This document shows, piece after piece, positions 9,285 through 20,299 of a DNA stretch of 54,906 nt. Made by a program: the position numbers and the translations under genes. Below the pieces are notes generated by a model. The model made no database searches and was not told the origin of the DNA. It saw only the letters and a program-made list of their open reading frames with translations. This DNA is from Ancylobacter lacus (GTDB taxonomy: Bacteria > Pseudomonadota > Alphaproteobacteria > Rhizobiales > Xanthobacteraceae), in contig NZ_JAHBGE010000087.1 of the NCBI RefSeq assembly GCF_018390635.1, forward strand, positions 1 through 54,906. Reading direction: 5' to 3'. The first letter of the stretch is position 1, and each line of letters begins with the position of its first letter.

Positions 9285-9322
9285 GCCCGACGGCGACGCC
9301 CTCTCGGTCCCGACGCCCGGCC

Positions 9323-9748
9323 TCAGCGGCGCCGAGCCGGACCGCGCCCGCGCGCGGCGCGCTTTCCCGCCACCTCCACCAGCCGGCGAAAGGTCGGGCA
9401 TTCCATGTGCGAGGGGGCCGGGCAGTCGGCGACATGGCGCAAGGTGTCGCGCAGGGCGGCCAGTTGCCGGATCTGACGGTCGATCGCCTCCGCCTTCTCG
9501 TGCAGCGTGGCGCGCGGCAGCTCCGCCGAGCCGCTCGGGCCGAACATGCCGGCGATCTCCTGCAGCGAGAAACCGGCCGTCTTGCCCATGGAGATGAGGG
9601 CGAGCTGCAGCAGCACCTCGGGCGCAAACTGCCGGCGCAGGCCGCGCCGCGCGACCGAGGCAATGAGCCCGGCCTCCTCGTAATGGCGCAACGCCGAGGG
9701 CGGTATCCCGCTGCGCGCCGCGACCTCCCCAATATCCAGCAACGCCAT
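9323..9748 (-). CDS. MerR-family transcriptional regulator
   Basis: The 141-residue product has the MerR winged-helix domain at its N terminus (LDIGEVAARSGIPPSALRHY, then EEAGLIASVARRGLRRQF) followed by the long dimerisation helix (LHEKAEAIDRQIRQLAALRD). The C-terminal effector region holds two cysteines, in VADCP and HMECP, ten residues apart. It lacks the C-x2-C-x-C-x5-C cluster motif of SoxR, so it is not a [2Fe-2S] SoxR. I chose the ATG at 9748: it opens the conserved domain and has AGG six bases upstream in GAGGTCAAGC. The gene is divergent from an MFS exporter, and the shared dyad overlaps its own ribosome-binding site, which points to autoregulation. Confidence 0.88.
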   Translation of the reverse strand: MALLDIGEVAARSGIPPSALRHYEEAGLIASVARRGLRRQFAPEVLLQLALISMGKTAGFSLQEIAGMFGPSGSAELPRATLHEKAEAIDRQIRQLAALRDTLRHVADCPAPSHMECPTFRRLVEVAGKRAARGRGPARRR

Positions 9749-9750
9749 GC

Positions 9751-9781
9751 TTGACCTCAACCTGGCTTGAAGTGGCAGGCT
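9751..9781 (+). promoter_or_regulatory. MerR-type operator and long-spacer promoter for the MFS gene
   Basis: TTGACC at 9751-9756 is followed by a 19-base spacer and CAGGCT at 9776-9781, the stretched spacing typical of MerR-activated promoters. Within the spacer lies the imperfect dyad CCTCAA (9755-9760), six bases, TTGAAG (9767-9772). This has the same geometry as the SoxR box and differs at one position from perfect symmetry. The -10 element is poor, as expected for an activator-dependent promoter. The dyad ends only seven bases from the start codon of the divergent merR-type gene. Confidence 0.6.
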
Positions 9782-9816
9782 GCGCCCGAACCAGTCGCAG
9801 GACAAGGGGTGATCGG

Positions 9817-11055
9817 GTGGAAACGGTTGACATTAAAGAGACGGCAGCACCGCGGAGGCGCGTTTCGCTCACCCTGGCGCTGGCGATGCTGCTGGCCTCG
9901 CTCGGCACCAGCATCGCCAACATCGCGCTTCCGGCCTTCGCCGTGAGCTTCGCGGCGCCTTTCGCCGAGGTGCAGGCGGTCGTGGTCGCCTATCTCGGCA
10001 CGCTGACCCTCGCCGTCGTTCTCGCCGGCCGGCTGGGCGACCGCTACGGGCTGAAGCCCGCCCTCCTCGCCGGGCTCGGCCTTTTCGCGGCGGGAGCGCT
10101 GCTGTGCGGCCTCGCGCCCACCCTCTGGCTGCTGGTCATGGCCCGCGCGGTTCAGGGCGTCGGCGCGGCCTTCCTGATGACGCTCGCCCTGGCGCTGATG
10201 CGCCAGACCGCGCCGCCGGAACGGCTGGGGCGGGCGATGGGCCTGCTCGGCACCATGTCGGCGCTCGGCACGGCGCTGGGGCCCCCGCTCGGCGGGCTGA
10301 TGCTGGCGCTGGCGGGCTGGCGCGGCATCTTCTGGGCGCAGGTGCCGCTGGCCGCCGCCGGCCTCGCTCTCGCCGCCGCGACCCTGCCGCGCGAACGCCT
10401 CCGGGAAGCGCCGCCGGCGCCCTCCCGGCGGCCGCCGCTGGGCACCGGGCTGGTGCCGGGCCTGATCGTCAACCTGCTGGTCGCCGCCGTCATGATGGCG
10501 ACGCTGGTGGTGGGGCCGTTCTACCTCGGGCGTGGCCTCGGCCTGACCGAGACGGCGGTGGGCCTCGTCATGGCGGTCGGCCCGGCGGTGTCGATCGCGA
10601 GCGGCGTGCCGTCGGGCCGGCTGGTGGACCGGCTGGGAAGCGGCCGGGTGCTCGGCATCGGGCTCGGCCTCCTCGGCGCCGGCGCCTTCCTCCTGGCGCT
10701 GCTGCCGCAGCGGCTCGGCGTCGGCGGCTATGTCCTCGCCATCCTCGTGCTGACACCGGGCTACCAGCTCTTCCAGGCCGCCAACACCACCGCCGTGCTG
10801 GCTCCCGTGGCGGCGGACCGTCGCGGCACGGTGGCGGGGCTGCTCGGCCTGTCGCGCAACGCCGGACTCATCGCGGGTACCTCGCTGATGGGTGCGGTCT
10901 TCGCCGCCGGCGCCGGGACGGGCGACCTGATCCACGCCGCCCCCGCCGCGCTGGCGGAAGGGCTGCGGCAGACCTTCCTGCTGGCCGGCGGGCTGATGGT
11001 CGCCGCGGCGGCGGTGGCGGGCCTGCCGCACGGCGCCGCCCGCGCAGGACGCTAA
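9817..11055 (+). CDS. MFS transporter, drug exporter type
   Basis: This 412-residue inner-membrane transporter has about 12 predicted membrane segments. It shows the MFS motif A-like loop AGRLGDRYGLKPALLAG between the second and third segments, then ARAVQGVGAAFLMTLALALM and a GTALGPPLGGLMLALAGWRG segment like motif C of drug/proton antiporters. The GTG at 9817 is preferred because AAGGGG lies seven bases upstream at 9804-9809; an upstream TTG at 9751 would place the start inside the promoter. It is controlled by the divergent MerR regulator, so it probably exports a toxic compound that the regulator senses. The substrate is unknown. Confidence 0.85.
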   Translation: METVDIKETAAPRRRVSLTLALAMLLASLGTSIANIALPAFAVSFAAPFAEVQAVVVAYLGTLTLAVVLAGRLGDRYGLKPALLAGLGLFAAGALLCGLAPTLWLLVMARAVQGVGAAFLMTLALALMRQTAPPERLGRAMGLLGTMSALGTALGPPLGGLMLALAGWRGIFWAQVPLAAAGLALAAATLPRERLREAPPAPSRRPPLGTGLVPGLIVNLLVAAVMMATLVVGPFYLGRGLGLTETAVGLVMAVGPAVSIASGVPSGRLVDRLGSGRVLGIGLGLLGAGAFLLALLPQRLGVGGYVLAILVLTPGYQLFQAANTTAVLAPVAADRRGTVAGLLGLSRNAGLIAGTSLMGAVFAAGAGTGDLIHAAPAALAEGLRQTFLLAGGLMVAAAAVAGLPHGAARAGR

Positions 11056-11192
11056 AGCCCGCGCCGGAGCGGCCAGCCACACGCCCGGCGCCCGCCCCCG
11101 GTCGACCCCCGGCGGCGGATGCGGCCAAACTCCGCCATTGCCGATCGGCGCCCGCCGCCGGATAAGACGGGCGGTACGTCAGGAGGGCGGGA

Positions 11193-12539
11193 ATGGCGAA
11201 GCTGAAGCGGGATCTCGGGCCACTCGAAGCGATAGCGCTCTCGCTGTCGGTCATGGCGCCCACCATGGGCATGGCGCTCAACGTGACCCTGGCGGCGGGC
11301 GCCGCCGGCATCGCCGCGCCGCTCGGCTTCGCGGTGGGCACGGTGGTGGTGGCGGTGGTCGGGCTGTCCTTCGTCTTCTTCGCCGGCCGCATCACCAGCG
11401 CCGGCTCGGGCTATGCCTATATCGGCAAGACCTTCGGCCCCCGTGCCGGCTTCATCGCCGGCTGGTGCATGCTGCTGCTCTACATCGCCGGCGGCTCCGG
11501 CAGCGCGGCGCTGGTGGGCAATTTCCTGCGCGCCGCCCTGCTCGACCACGGCGTCGACATCGGCGGCGGGTGGCTGGCGCTCGGGGTCGGCGCGCTCGGC
11601 CTCGCCACCGTGTTCGCCTGGCGCGACATGAGCTTCGCCACCCGGCTGATGCTGGTGCTGGAGCTCTCCTCCATCGCCGTCATCATCATCCTCGGCGTCC
11701 GCATCCTGATCGCGGTGGGCGGCACCGAGGGGCTGAGCGCGGCGCCGTTCCGGCCGGACCCGACGCTGGGCTGGTGGGGCGTCGGCTATGCCGTGGTGTT
11801 CGCGGTGCTCTCCTTTGCCGGCTTCGAAGCCGCCACCACCCTCGCCGAGGAAACCGGCCAGCCGGCCAGGGCCATCCCCCTCGCGCTGGTGGGCTCGGTG
11901 GTGCTGGCGGGGCTGTTCTTCGTCTTCGCCTCCTACATCCAGATCGTCGGCTTCGGCCTTGGTAACGTGAAGGAACTCGTCGCCAGCGAAGCGCCGCTGA
12001 ACACCCTGGCGCTGAAGTTCGGCACGCTGCGCATGGCGACCGCGCTCGACATCGCGACCTCGGTCTCGGCGGTGTCCTGCGTCATCGGCACGCTCTCGGC
12101 CGGCGCCCGCATGCTGTTCGTGCTCGGCCGGGCCGGGCTGTCCGCCCGCGCGGCGGTGGTGCACCCGGTCTATGGCACGCCGGCGGTCGCGGTCGGCATC
12201 GTCAGCGCGCTGATGCTGGCGGGGCTGCTGGCGTGGGCGCCCTTCATCGGCCCGGCGGATTATTACGACAGCGTCGGCACCATCGGCGTGCTGGCCCTGA
12301 TCGTCGCCTATCTCGGCGTCACCGCCGCGGCGGCGGTCCATGCGATACGTGCGGGCAGCCGGCTGTGGCTGGTGCTCGGCGCCGCCGGCACGCTGGCGAT
12401 GGCCTGGCCGCTCTACAATTCGGTCTATCCCGTGCCGTCCTTCCCCGGCAATCTCTGGCCTTATGTCGTGCTCGGCTGGATCGCGCTCGGCGCGGCGCTG
12501 CTGGTGGCCCGCCCGGCGATCGGCCGCAGCGAGCCCTAG
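11193..12539 (+). CDS. APC-superfamily amino acid/amine permease
   Basis: This 448-residue membrane protein has about 12 transmembrane segments. The N terminus (LGPLEAIALSLSVMAPTMGM) and the ITSAGSGYAYIGKTFGPRAGF segment carry the helix 1 and 3 signatures of the amino acid-polyamine-organocation superfamily, and SFAGFEAATTLAEETGQPAR is the conserved helix 6 region. An AGGAGGG lies just before the ATG. It is a single gene on the plus strand, 137 bases after the MFS gene and 299 bases before kdp. It is likely a proton- or sodium-coupled amino acid or amine importer; the substrate is not evident. Confidence 0.87.
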   Translation: MAKLKRDLGPLEAIALSLSVMAPTMGMALNVTLAAGAAGIAAPLGFAVGTVVVAVVGLSFVFFAGRITSAGSGYAYIGKTFGPRAGFIAGWCMLLLYIAGGSGSAALVGNFLRAALLDHGVDIGGGWLALGVGALGLATVFAWRDMSFATRLMLVLELSSIAVIIILGVRILIAVGGTEGLSAAPFRPDPTLGWWGVGYAVVFAVLSFAGFEAATTLAEETGQPARAIPLALVGSVVLAGLFFVFASYIQIVGFGLGNVKELVASEAPLNTLALKFGTLRMATALDIATSVSAVSCVIGTLSAGARMLFVLGRAGLSARAAVVHPVYGTPAVAVGIVSALMLAGLLAWAPFIGPADYYDSVGTIGVLALIVAYLGVTAAAAVHAIRAGSRLWLVLGAAGTLAMAWPLYNSVYPVPSFPGNLWPYVVLGWIALGAALLVARPAIGRSEP

Positions 12540-12838
12540 ACCACGGCGCCCCGCTTGAATCGATCTGGCGGCATCGCCCCGCAAGATACGACAGACGCTC
12601 GGGATTTTCCCCGCCCGGCCGCCGGCGCCCGGACCCGCCGGCGCGGGCGGCCGCGGCGTGTAAGGCCCCGGCCCGGCTGACCCGCGGCGGGGATCGCCGC
12701 CTCGCCCGAGGCGCCGGCCGCGCCCGGCCGCCGCGGCGTCTTTACGCCTTCCTTATGCCGCCCCCCGGCAAACCGGATCGCGCCCTTATGCGGCCCGGGG
12801 CTACATGCTGCGGCGAACCCCAAAGGAGGGCTCGCCCC
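12540..12838 (+). promoter_or_regulatory. kdp upstream region with 11-bp-register repeats (candidate KdpE sites)
   Basis: This 299-base interval has no convincing gene. It carries repeats of the form (T/C)TTA(C/T)G: TTTACG at 12741-12746, CTTATG at 12752-12757 (11 bases on) and CTTATG at 12785-12790 (33 bases further, three times 11). Direct repeats one helical turn apart are the usual binding pattern of OmpR-type regulators such as KdpE, encoded at the operon's end. A weak -10-like TACATG lies at 12802-12807. The operator assignment is inference. Confidence 0.45.
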
Positions 12839-12937
12839 ATGTCCGACATCCTGTTCCCCGACCTCCTCTTCCTCGCCCTCGGCCTCGGTCTCTTCGCGGC
12901 GCTGATGGCCTATGCCCGCTTCGCCGCGGAGGCCTGA
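12839..12937 (+). CDS. 32-residue membrane microprotein upstream of kdpF
   Basis: An AAAGGAGGG at 12822-12830 stands ideally before an ATG that opens 32 codons ending two codons after RFAAE. The product is one hydrophobic helix (LLFLALGLGLFAALMAYARF) with a short charged tail. It precedes kdpF by three bases and must share its transcript. It is not KdpF, which follows separately. I recall similar small proteins before kdpF in other Proteobacteria, usually left as hypothetical. A role as an extra small subunit or regulator of the KdpFABC complex is plausible but unproven. The strong ribosome-binding site and clean spacing argue that it is translated. Confidence 0.7.
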   Translation: MSDILFPDLLFLALGLGLFAALMAYARFAAEA

Positions 12938-12940
12938 GCC

Positions 12941-13027
12941 ATGCTGGACCTCACCCTCGGCGCCGCCGTCGCCCTTGGCCTCTCCGTCTATCTCGTGGTC
13001 GCCCTGCTGCGGCCCGAGACGTTCTGA
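12941..13027 (+). CDS. kdpF: K+-transporting ATPase subunit KdpF
   Basis: This 28-residue single-helix peptide (LTLGAAVALGLSVYLVVALL followed by RPETF) matches KdpF in length, hydrophobicity and the C-terminal arginine/proline-glutamate-x-phenylalanine end. KdpF sits between KdpA and KdpB in the membrane and stabilises the KdpFABC complex. It follows the 32-residue microprotein by three bases and precedes kdpA by 30 bases in the operon. Confidence 0.92.
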   Translation: MLDLTLGAAVALGLSVYLVVALLRPETF

Positions 13028-13057
13028 CGCCGCCCCTTTCCCGAAAGACCGTGTGCC

Positions 13058-14767
13058 ATGACCGCTCTCGGCTGGCTTCAGATAGCCATCATCCTTGCCA
13101 TCGTGCTTCTCACCGCCGCCCCGCTCGGCGCCTTCATGGCGCGGCTGTTCGGCGGCGAGCCCACGTTCCTGACGCCGGTGCTCGGCCCGGTGGAGCGTGC
13201 GCTCTACCGGCTCGCCGGGGTCGATCCCTCGCGTGAACAGAGCGCGCTCGGCTACACGCTGGCGATGCTCGTCTTCAACGCCGCCGGCTTCGCCCTGCTC
13301 TACGGGCTGCTGCGCCTGCAGGGCGTGCTGCCGCTGAACCCGCTCGGCTTCGCCGGCCTCTCGCCGGACCTCGCCTTCAACACCGCGGTGAGCTTCGTCA
13401 CCAACACCAACTGGCAGTCCTATGCCGGCGAAACCACGATGAGCCTGTTCAGCCAGATGGCCGGGCTCACCGTGCAGAACTTCCTCTCGGCGGCCACCGG
13501 CCTTGCCCTCGCGGTCGCGCTGGTGCGGGCCTTCGCCCGCTCCGGCTCGCCGACGGTGGGCAACTTCTTCGTCGATCTCACCCGCGCGGTGCTCTACCTG
13601 CTGCTGCCGCTCGCCATCGTGTCGACGCTGGTGCAGGTGTGGACCGGGGTGCCGCAGACGCTGGACGCCACCGCGAGCGTCACCACGCTGGAAGGCGCCC
13701 GGCAGACCCTCGCGCTCGGCCCGGTGGCGAGCCAGATGGCGATCAAGCAGCTCGGCACCAATGGCGGCGGCTTCTTCAACGCCAATGCCGCCCACCCCTT
13801 CGAGAACCCCACCGCCTTCTCCAACGCGCTGGAAATCTGGCAGATGCTGGTCATCTCCACCGCGCTGGTCTTCGCGTTCGGGCGGCTGGCCGGCGACCGG
13901 CGGCAGGGCCGGGCGCTGGTGGCGGCGATCGGCATCATCCTTCTCGCCGGCATCGCCGTCACCTACTGGGCCGAGGCGGCCGGCACCCCGATGCTGCACG
14001 CGGCCGGGCTCGATCCCGCCGGCGGCAACATGGAGGGCAAGGAGGTGCGCTTCGGCCTCGCCGGCTCCGCCCTGTTCGCGGCGGTGACCACCGGGCTTTC
14101 CGACGGCGCGGTGAACGCGATGCACGGCTCCTTCACCCCGCTCGGCGGGCTGGCGCCGATGTTCCTCATCCAGCTCGGCGAGATCCTGCCGGGCGGCGTC
14201 GGCTCCGGGCTCTACGGCCTGCTGGTGATGGCGATCATCACCGTTTTCGTCGCCGGGCTCATGGTCGGGCGCACGCCGGAATATCTCGGCAAGAAGATCG
14301 AGGCGAAGGAAGTGAAGATGGCGATGCTGGCCATCCTCATCCTGCCCACCGCGATCCTCGGCTTCTCGGCGGTGGCGGCGGTGCTGCCGGCGGCGCTGGC
14401 CGGGCTCGGCAATGCCGGCCCGCACGGGCTGTCGGAAATCCTCTACGCCTATTCCTCGGCGGCGGGGAACAACGGCTCGGCCTTCGGCGGGCTCTCGGCG
14501 AACAGCCCGTGGTGGAACACCACCCTCGGCATCGCGATGATGCTCGGCCGGTTCGGCTACATCGTGCCGATGATGGCCATTGCCGGCTCGCTCTCGACCA
14601 AGACCCGGCTGTCCGCCTCCTCCGGCACCTTCCCCACCCATGGCCCGCTGTTCGTCGGGCTTCTGGTCGGCGTCATCCTCATCGTCGGCGGCCTCCAGTT
14701 CTTCCCCGCGCTCGCCCTCGGCCCGATCGCCGAGCAGGTGCAGATGCTGGCCGGCAAGACCTTCTGA
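13058..14767 (+). CDS. kdpA: K+-transporting ATPase subunit KdpA
   Basis: KdpA is the potassium-binding, channel-like subunit of the high-affinity KdpFABC pump. The 569-residue product is normal length and contains the four pore-loop selectivity regions, visible as [33 protein letters not shown], a [20 protein letters not shown] segment and [16 protein letters not shown]. About ten membrane helices are seen. The ATG at 13058 is 30 bases after kdpF and opens a typical KdpA N terminus ([20 protein letters not shown]). It is in line with kdpB 19 bases downstream. Confidence 0.97.
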   Translation: MTALGWLQIAIILAIVLLTAAPLGAFMARLFGGEPTFLTPVLGPVERALYRLAGVDPSREQSALGYTLAMLVFNAAGFALLYGLLRLQGVLPLNPLGFAGLSPDLAFNTAVSFVTNTNWQSYAGETTMSLFSQMAGLTVQNFLSAATGLALAVALVRAFARSGSPTVGNFFVDLTRAVLYLLLPLAIVSTLVQVWTGVPQTLDATASVTTLEGARQTLALGPVASQMAIKQLGTNGGGFFNANAAHPFENPTAFSNALEIWQMLVISTALVFAFGRLAGDRRQGRALVAAIGIILLAGIAVTYWAEAAGTPMLHAAGLDPAGGNMEGKEVRFGLAGSALFAAVTTGLSDGAVNAMHGSFTPLGGLAPMFLIQLGEILPGGVGSGLYGLLVMAIITVFVAGLMVGRTPEYLGKKIEAKEVKMAMLAILILPTAILGFSAVAAVLPAALAGLGNAGPHGLSEILYAYSSAAGNNGSAFGGLSANSPWWNTTLGIAMMLGRFGYIVPMMAIAGSLSTKTRLSASSGTFPTHGPLFVGLLVGVILIVGGLQFFPALALGPIAEQVQMLAGKTF

Positions 14768-14786
14768 GCCGGCCCGGAGACATCCC

Positions 14787-16883
<2,097 letters not shown>

Positions 16884-16895
16884 GGAGAGACCGCG

Positions 16896-17516
16896 ATGTT
16901 CACGCACCTTCGTCCCGCCACCAGCCTGCTCGCCGTCTTCACGGTGCTGACCGGCCTCGCCTATCCCCTCGCCATGACCGGGCTGGCCGGGGCGGTCCTG
17001 CCCGGTCAGGCCCATGGCAGCCTGGTGACGCGCCAGGGCGCCGCCGTCGGCTCGCGGCTGATCGGCCAGCCCTTCGCCGGGGCCGGCTATTTCCACCCCC
17101 GCCCCTCGGTCGCCGGCAACGGCTACGACGCCACCGCCTCCTCGGGCAGCAATCTCGGCCCCACCAGCGCGAAGCTGGCGGACCGGCTGAAGGCGGACGC
17201 CGCCGCCCTGCGGGCCGCGGGGCTCGACGGGCCCATTCCCGCCGACGCCATCACCACCTCCGGCAGCGGACTCGACCCGCATATCTCGCCCGAGTTCGCG
17301 CTGGCGCAGGTGCCACGGGTGGCGGCGGCGCGGGGGCTCGACGCCGCGCTTGTGCGCGGCCTCGTCGGCGCGCACATAGAGGGCCGCACCCTCGGCTTCC
17401 TGGGCGACCCGACCGTCAATGTGCTCGACCTCAACATCGCCCTCGACGACGCCAGCGCGCCGGCCGCCGCCCCGCCCGGCACGAGCGGCACGCCGGGCCT
17501 CACCCCCTCGTCGTGA
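16896..17516 (+). CDS. kdpC: K+-transporting ATPase subunit KdpC
   Basis: KdpC is the single-span accessory subunit of the Kdp pump. The 206-residue product has an N-terminal membrane helix ([20 protein letters not shown]) and the periplasmic domain with [54 protein letters not shown] and the [14 protein letters not shown] end that are diagnostic for KdpC. A low-complexity Pro/Ala/Ser tail of about 22 residues follows the conserved domain. It lies 12 bases after kdpB and 11 bases before kdpD. Confidence 0.96.
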   Translation: MFTHLRPATSLLAVFTVLTGLAYPLAMTGLAGAVLPGQAHGSLVTRQGAAVGSRLIGQPFAGAGYFHPRPSVAGNGYDATASSGSNLGPTSAKLADRLKADAAALRAAGLDGPIPADAITTSGSGLDPHISPEFALAQVPRVAAARGLDAALVRGLVGAHIEGRTLGFLGDPTVNVLDLNIALDDASAPAAAPPGTSGTPGLTPSS

Positions 17517-17527
17517 GGGGCGCGGCG

Positions 17528-20299
17528 ATGAGCGCTGAGGAGGCGCCGCGCGCCTCGCCCGACGCCCTCCTCGCCGCGGCGGAACGGGAGACGCGCGGCA
17601 AGCTGCGCATGTTCCTCGGCGCCGCGCCGGGGGTCGGCAAGACCTACGCCATGCTGCAGGCCGCCCGCGCCGCCAGGGCCGGCGGCCGCGAGGTGGTGGT
17701 GGGGCTGGTCGAAACCCATGGCCGCGCCGAGACCGAGGCGCTGGTGCACGGCTTCGAGCTGCTGCCGCGCCGCGGCATCGCCTATCGCGGCCGGCTGGTG
17801 CCGGAATTCGACCTCGAGGGCGCCCTGCGCCGGCGTCCCTCGCTGCTGATCCTCGACGAATACGCCCATTCCAATGTCGAGGGCAGCCGCCACCCCAAAC
17901 GCTGGCAGGACGTGCAGGACCTGCTCGCCGCCGGCATCGACGTGTGGACGACCCTCAACATCCAGCATGTCGAGAGCCTGAACGACGTGGTCCAGCGCAT
18001 CACCGGGGTGCGGGTGCGCGAGACCGTGCCGGACACCGCGCTGCAGAAGGCCGACGAGATCATTCTCGTCGACCTGCCGGCCGACGAGCTGCTGAAGCGG
18101 CTCGCCGACGGCAAGGTCTATGTCGAGGACACCGCCAGCCGCGCGGTGCAGGGCTTCTTCAAGCCCGGCAACCTCACCGCCCTGCGCGAGCTGGCGCTGC
18201 GGCGGGTGGCGGCGCGGGTGGACAGCGACCTGCTGGAGCGGATGCAGGGCGCCGCCATCGCCGGGCCGTGGGCGGCGGGCGAGCGGCTGCTGGTCTGCGT
18301 CGGCGCGGACATCGCCGCCGAGCGGGTGGTGCGCGAGGGCAAGCGCCTCGCCGACCGGCTGGACGCCACCTGGATCGCGGTGACGGTGGAGCGCCCCGGC
18401 GCCGCCACCGGCGCCGCCGAGCGGGCGCGGCTGGAAGCCGGCATGCGGCTCGCCGCCAGCCTCGGCGCCGACACCCGCTCGCTGGTCGCCGCCGACATCG
18501 CCGCTGAGCTGCTGCGGCTCGCCCGCTTCGAGAACATCACCCAGATCGTCATCGGCAAGGCCCGCCCGCGCGGCCTGCTGCGCCGCCTCGCCGGCGGGTG
18601 GCGCGCCGGGCTCGCCGACGCGCTGGTGCGCGAGGCGGACGGGGTGGCGATCCACGTCGTCACCGCGGAAGCGCCGCAGCCCCCCGGCTGGGAGATGCCG
18701 GAGCTGCCGCCGTTCGGGCCGGCGGCGGGCTATGTGGGGGCGGTGCTGTGCGTCGCCCTCGCCACCCTCGCCGGGCTCGGCCTCGGCCTCGTGGTGCCGC
18801 TGCCCAACGTCTCGATGCTCTATCTGCTGGCGGTGGTGGTGCCGGCGATCCGCCACGGGGTGTGGCCGGCCATCCTCGGCTCCGGCCTGTCCTTCCTCGC
18901 CTACAACTTCTTCTTCATCGACCCGGTCGACACCTTCACCGTGGCCCGCCCGCATGAATTGCTGGCGCTGCTGATCTTCCTCATCATCGCGGTGCTGATC
19001 TCCACCATCGCCGGCCGGGCGCGCGAGCAGGCCCGGGCGGCGACGCGGCGCACCCGCGCGGCGCGGCGGCTCTACGAGTTCACCCGCAAGCTCTCCGCCC
19101 TGCCGGACGCCACCTCGGTGGCGGATGCCGCGGCCATCGAGATCCACACCGCCACCGGCCGGGCCGCGGTCATCCTGCAGGCGGTCGGTGGCGAGCTGGC
19201 CATCGCCGCCGCCTGGCCGCCGGAAGACCGGCTCGACACCGCCTCGACCACCGCGGCGCGCTGGGCCTTCGACCATGGCGAGGCCGCGGGGGCGGGCACC
19301 GGCACGCTGCCGAGCGCGCCCTGGCTGTTCCTGCCGATGACCGGAACGGCCCCCTCCGGGCGCATCGGCGTGGTCGGCATCGAGCGCGGCGCCGTCACCG
19401 GGCCGCTCGACGCCGAGACGACCACGCTGCTGGCGACGCTTGCCGAGCAGGCCGCCGCGGCGCTGGTGCGCACCCGGCTCTCCACCGAGGTCGCCACCGC
19501 CCGCACCGCGGCGGAGACGGAGCGGGTGCGCAACATCCTGCTGGCCTCGATCAGCCATGATTTCCGCACCCCGCTCGCCTCCATCCTCGGCGCCGCGACC
19601 AGCCTGCTGGACTACGGCGCCGGCATTCCCGAGGCCTCGCGGCACGACCTGCTGCTGCAGATGCGCGAGGAGGCCGAGCGGCTCGACCTGATGGTGCGCA
19701 ACCTGCTCTCGATGACCCGGCTGGAAGCCGGCGCGCTCGACCTGCGGGAAGACTGGATCGACATGCGCGAGGTGCTGGACCGCGCCGTCGCCCTCGCCCG
19801 CGCGCGGGGCGCCACCCAGCGCTTCGAGGTGCAGGCGCCGGCCGGGCTGCCGCTGCTCTTCGCCGACCAGACCCTCATCGAGCAGGCGGTGGGCAATGTG
19901 GTGGGCAATGCGGTGCGCCATGCCGGGCCGGGGGCGCGGGTGGTGCTCGCCGCCGCAGCCTCGGCGCGGGAGATGGTGCTGGCCGTCACCGATGACGGGC
20001 CGGGCATTCCGGCGGCCGCCCTGCCCCATGTGTTCGAGAAGTTCATGCGCGCCAGCCGCGGCAGCGGCGATGGCGGCGACGGCTCCGGGCTGGGGCTCGC
20101 CATCACCCGCGGCATTGTCGAGGCCCATGGCGGCACGGTCGCGGCGGAGAGCCCGCCGCCCGGCCACGCCAGCGGCGCGCGCATCACGCTGCGGCTGCCC
20201 TTGAAACGCCCCCCCGCCCCGGCGCAGGCCCCGGCGCCGCCCGGGCGGGCTCCGGTGCCGGAGGCACGGCCCGCGCCGCCGCCGGAGGACGACCGATGA
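17528..20299 (+). CDS. kdpD: Osmosensitive K+ channel histidine kinase KdpD
   Basis: KdpD senses potassium limitation and phosphorylates KdpE. The 923-residue product contains, in order, the N-terminal KdpD domain with Walker A GAAPGVGKT (31-39) and a Walker B-like LLILDEYAHSN; a universal-stress-protein-like domain (about 255-375); a four-helix membrane domain including LAYNFFFIDPVDTFTV; a GAF-like region; a HisKA domain with the phosphorylated H677 in SISHDFRTPLASILGAATSL; and the HATPase with GNAVRHAG, TDDGPGIP and GSGLGLAI. A Pro/Ala-rich tail of about 30 residues extends past the kinase. The ATG at 17528 matches the conserved N terminus. Its stop overlaps kdpE (ATGA). Confidence 0.96.
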   Translation: MSAEEAPRASPDALLAAAERETRGKLRMFLGAAPGVGKTYAMLQAARAARAGGREVVVGLVETHGRAETEALVHGFELLPRRGIAYRGRLVPEFDLEGALRRRPSLLILDEYAHSNVEGSRHPKRWQDVQDLLAAGIDVWTTLNIQHVESLNDVVQRITGVRVRETVPDTALQKADEIILVDLPADELLKRLADGKVYVEDTASRAVQGFFKPGNLTALRELALRRVAARVDSDLLERMQGAAIAGPWAAGERLLVCVGADIAAERVVREGKRLADRLDATWIAVTVERPGAATGAAERARLEAGMRLAASLGADTRSLVAADIAAELLRLARFENITQIVIGKARPRGLLRRLAGGWRAGLADALVREADGVAIHVVTAEAPQPPGWEMPELPPFGPAAGYVGAVLCVALATLAGLGLGLVVPLPNVSMLYLLAVVVPAIRHGVWPAILGSGLSFLAYNFFFIDPVDTFTVARPHELLALLIFLIIAVLISTIAGRAREQARAATRRTRAARRLYEFTRKLSALPDATSVADAAAIEIHTATGRAAVILQAVGGELAIAAAWPPEDRLDTASTTAARWAFDHGEAAGAGTGTLPSAPWLFLPMTGTAPSGRIGVVGIERGAVTGPLDAETTTLLATLAEQAAAALVRTRLSTEVATARTAAETERVRNILLASISHDFRTPLASILGAATSLLDYGAGIPEASRHDLLLQMREEAERLDLMVRNLLSMTRLEAGALDLREDWIDMREVLDRAVALARARGATQRFEVQAPAGLPLLFADQTLIEQAVGNVVGNAVRHAGPGARVVLAAAASAREMVLAVTDDGPGIPAAALPHVFEKFMRASRGSGDGGDGSGLGLAITRGIVEAHGGTVAAESPPPGHASGARITLRLPLKRPPAPAQAPAPPGRAPVPEARPAPPPEDDR

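Noticed and set aside
9264..9322. Structured RNA between the LuxR and MerR genes
   Set aside because: Only a short 7-bp hairpin is present, which is enough for a weak terminator but not for an RNA gene.
9323..9748. Calling the MerR protein SoxR because of the SoxR-like operator
   Set aside because: The C-x2-C-x-C-x5-C iron-sulfur motif is absent; only two cysteines, ten residues apart, are seen.
17123..20167. Minus-strand open frame of 1014 codons opposite kdpC/kdpD
   Set aside because: It is the antisense of clearly conserved kdpC and kdpD; the translation is His/Gly/Arg/Asp-rich without domains, a common artefact of high-GC codon use.
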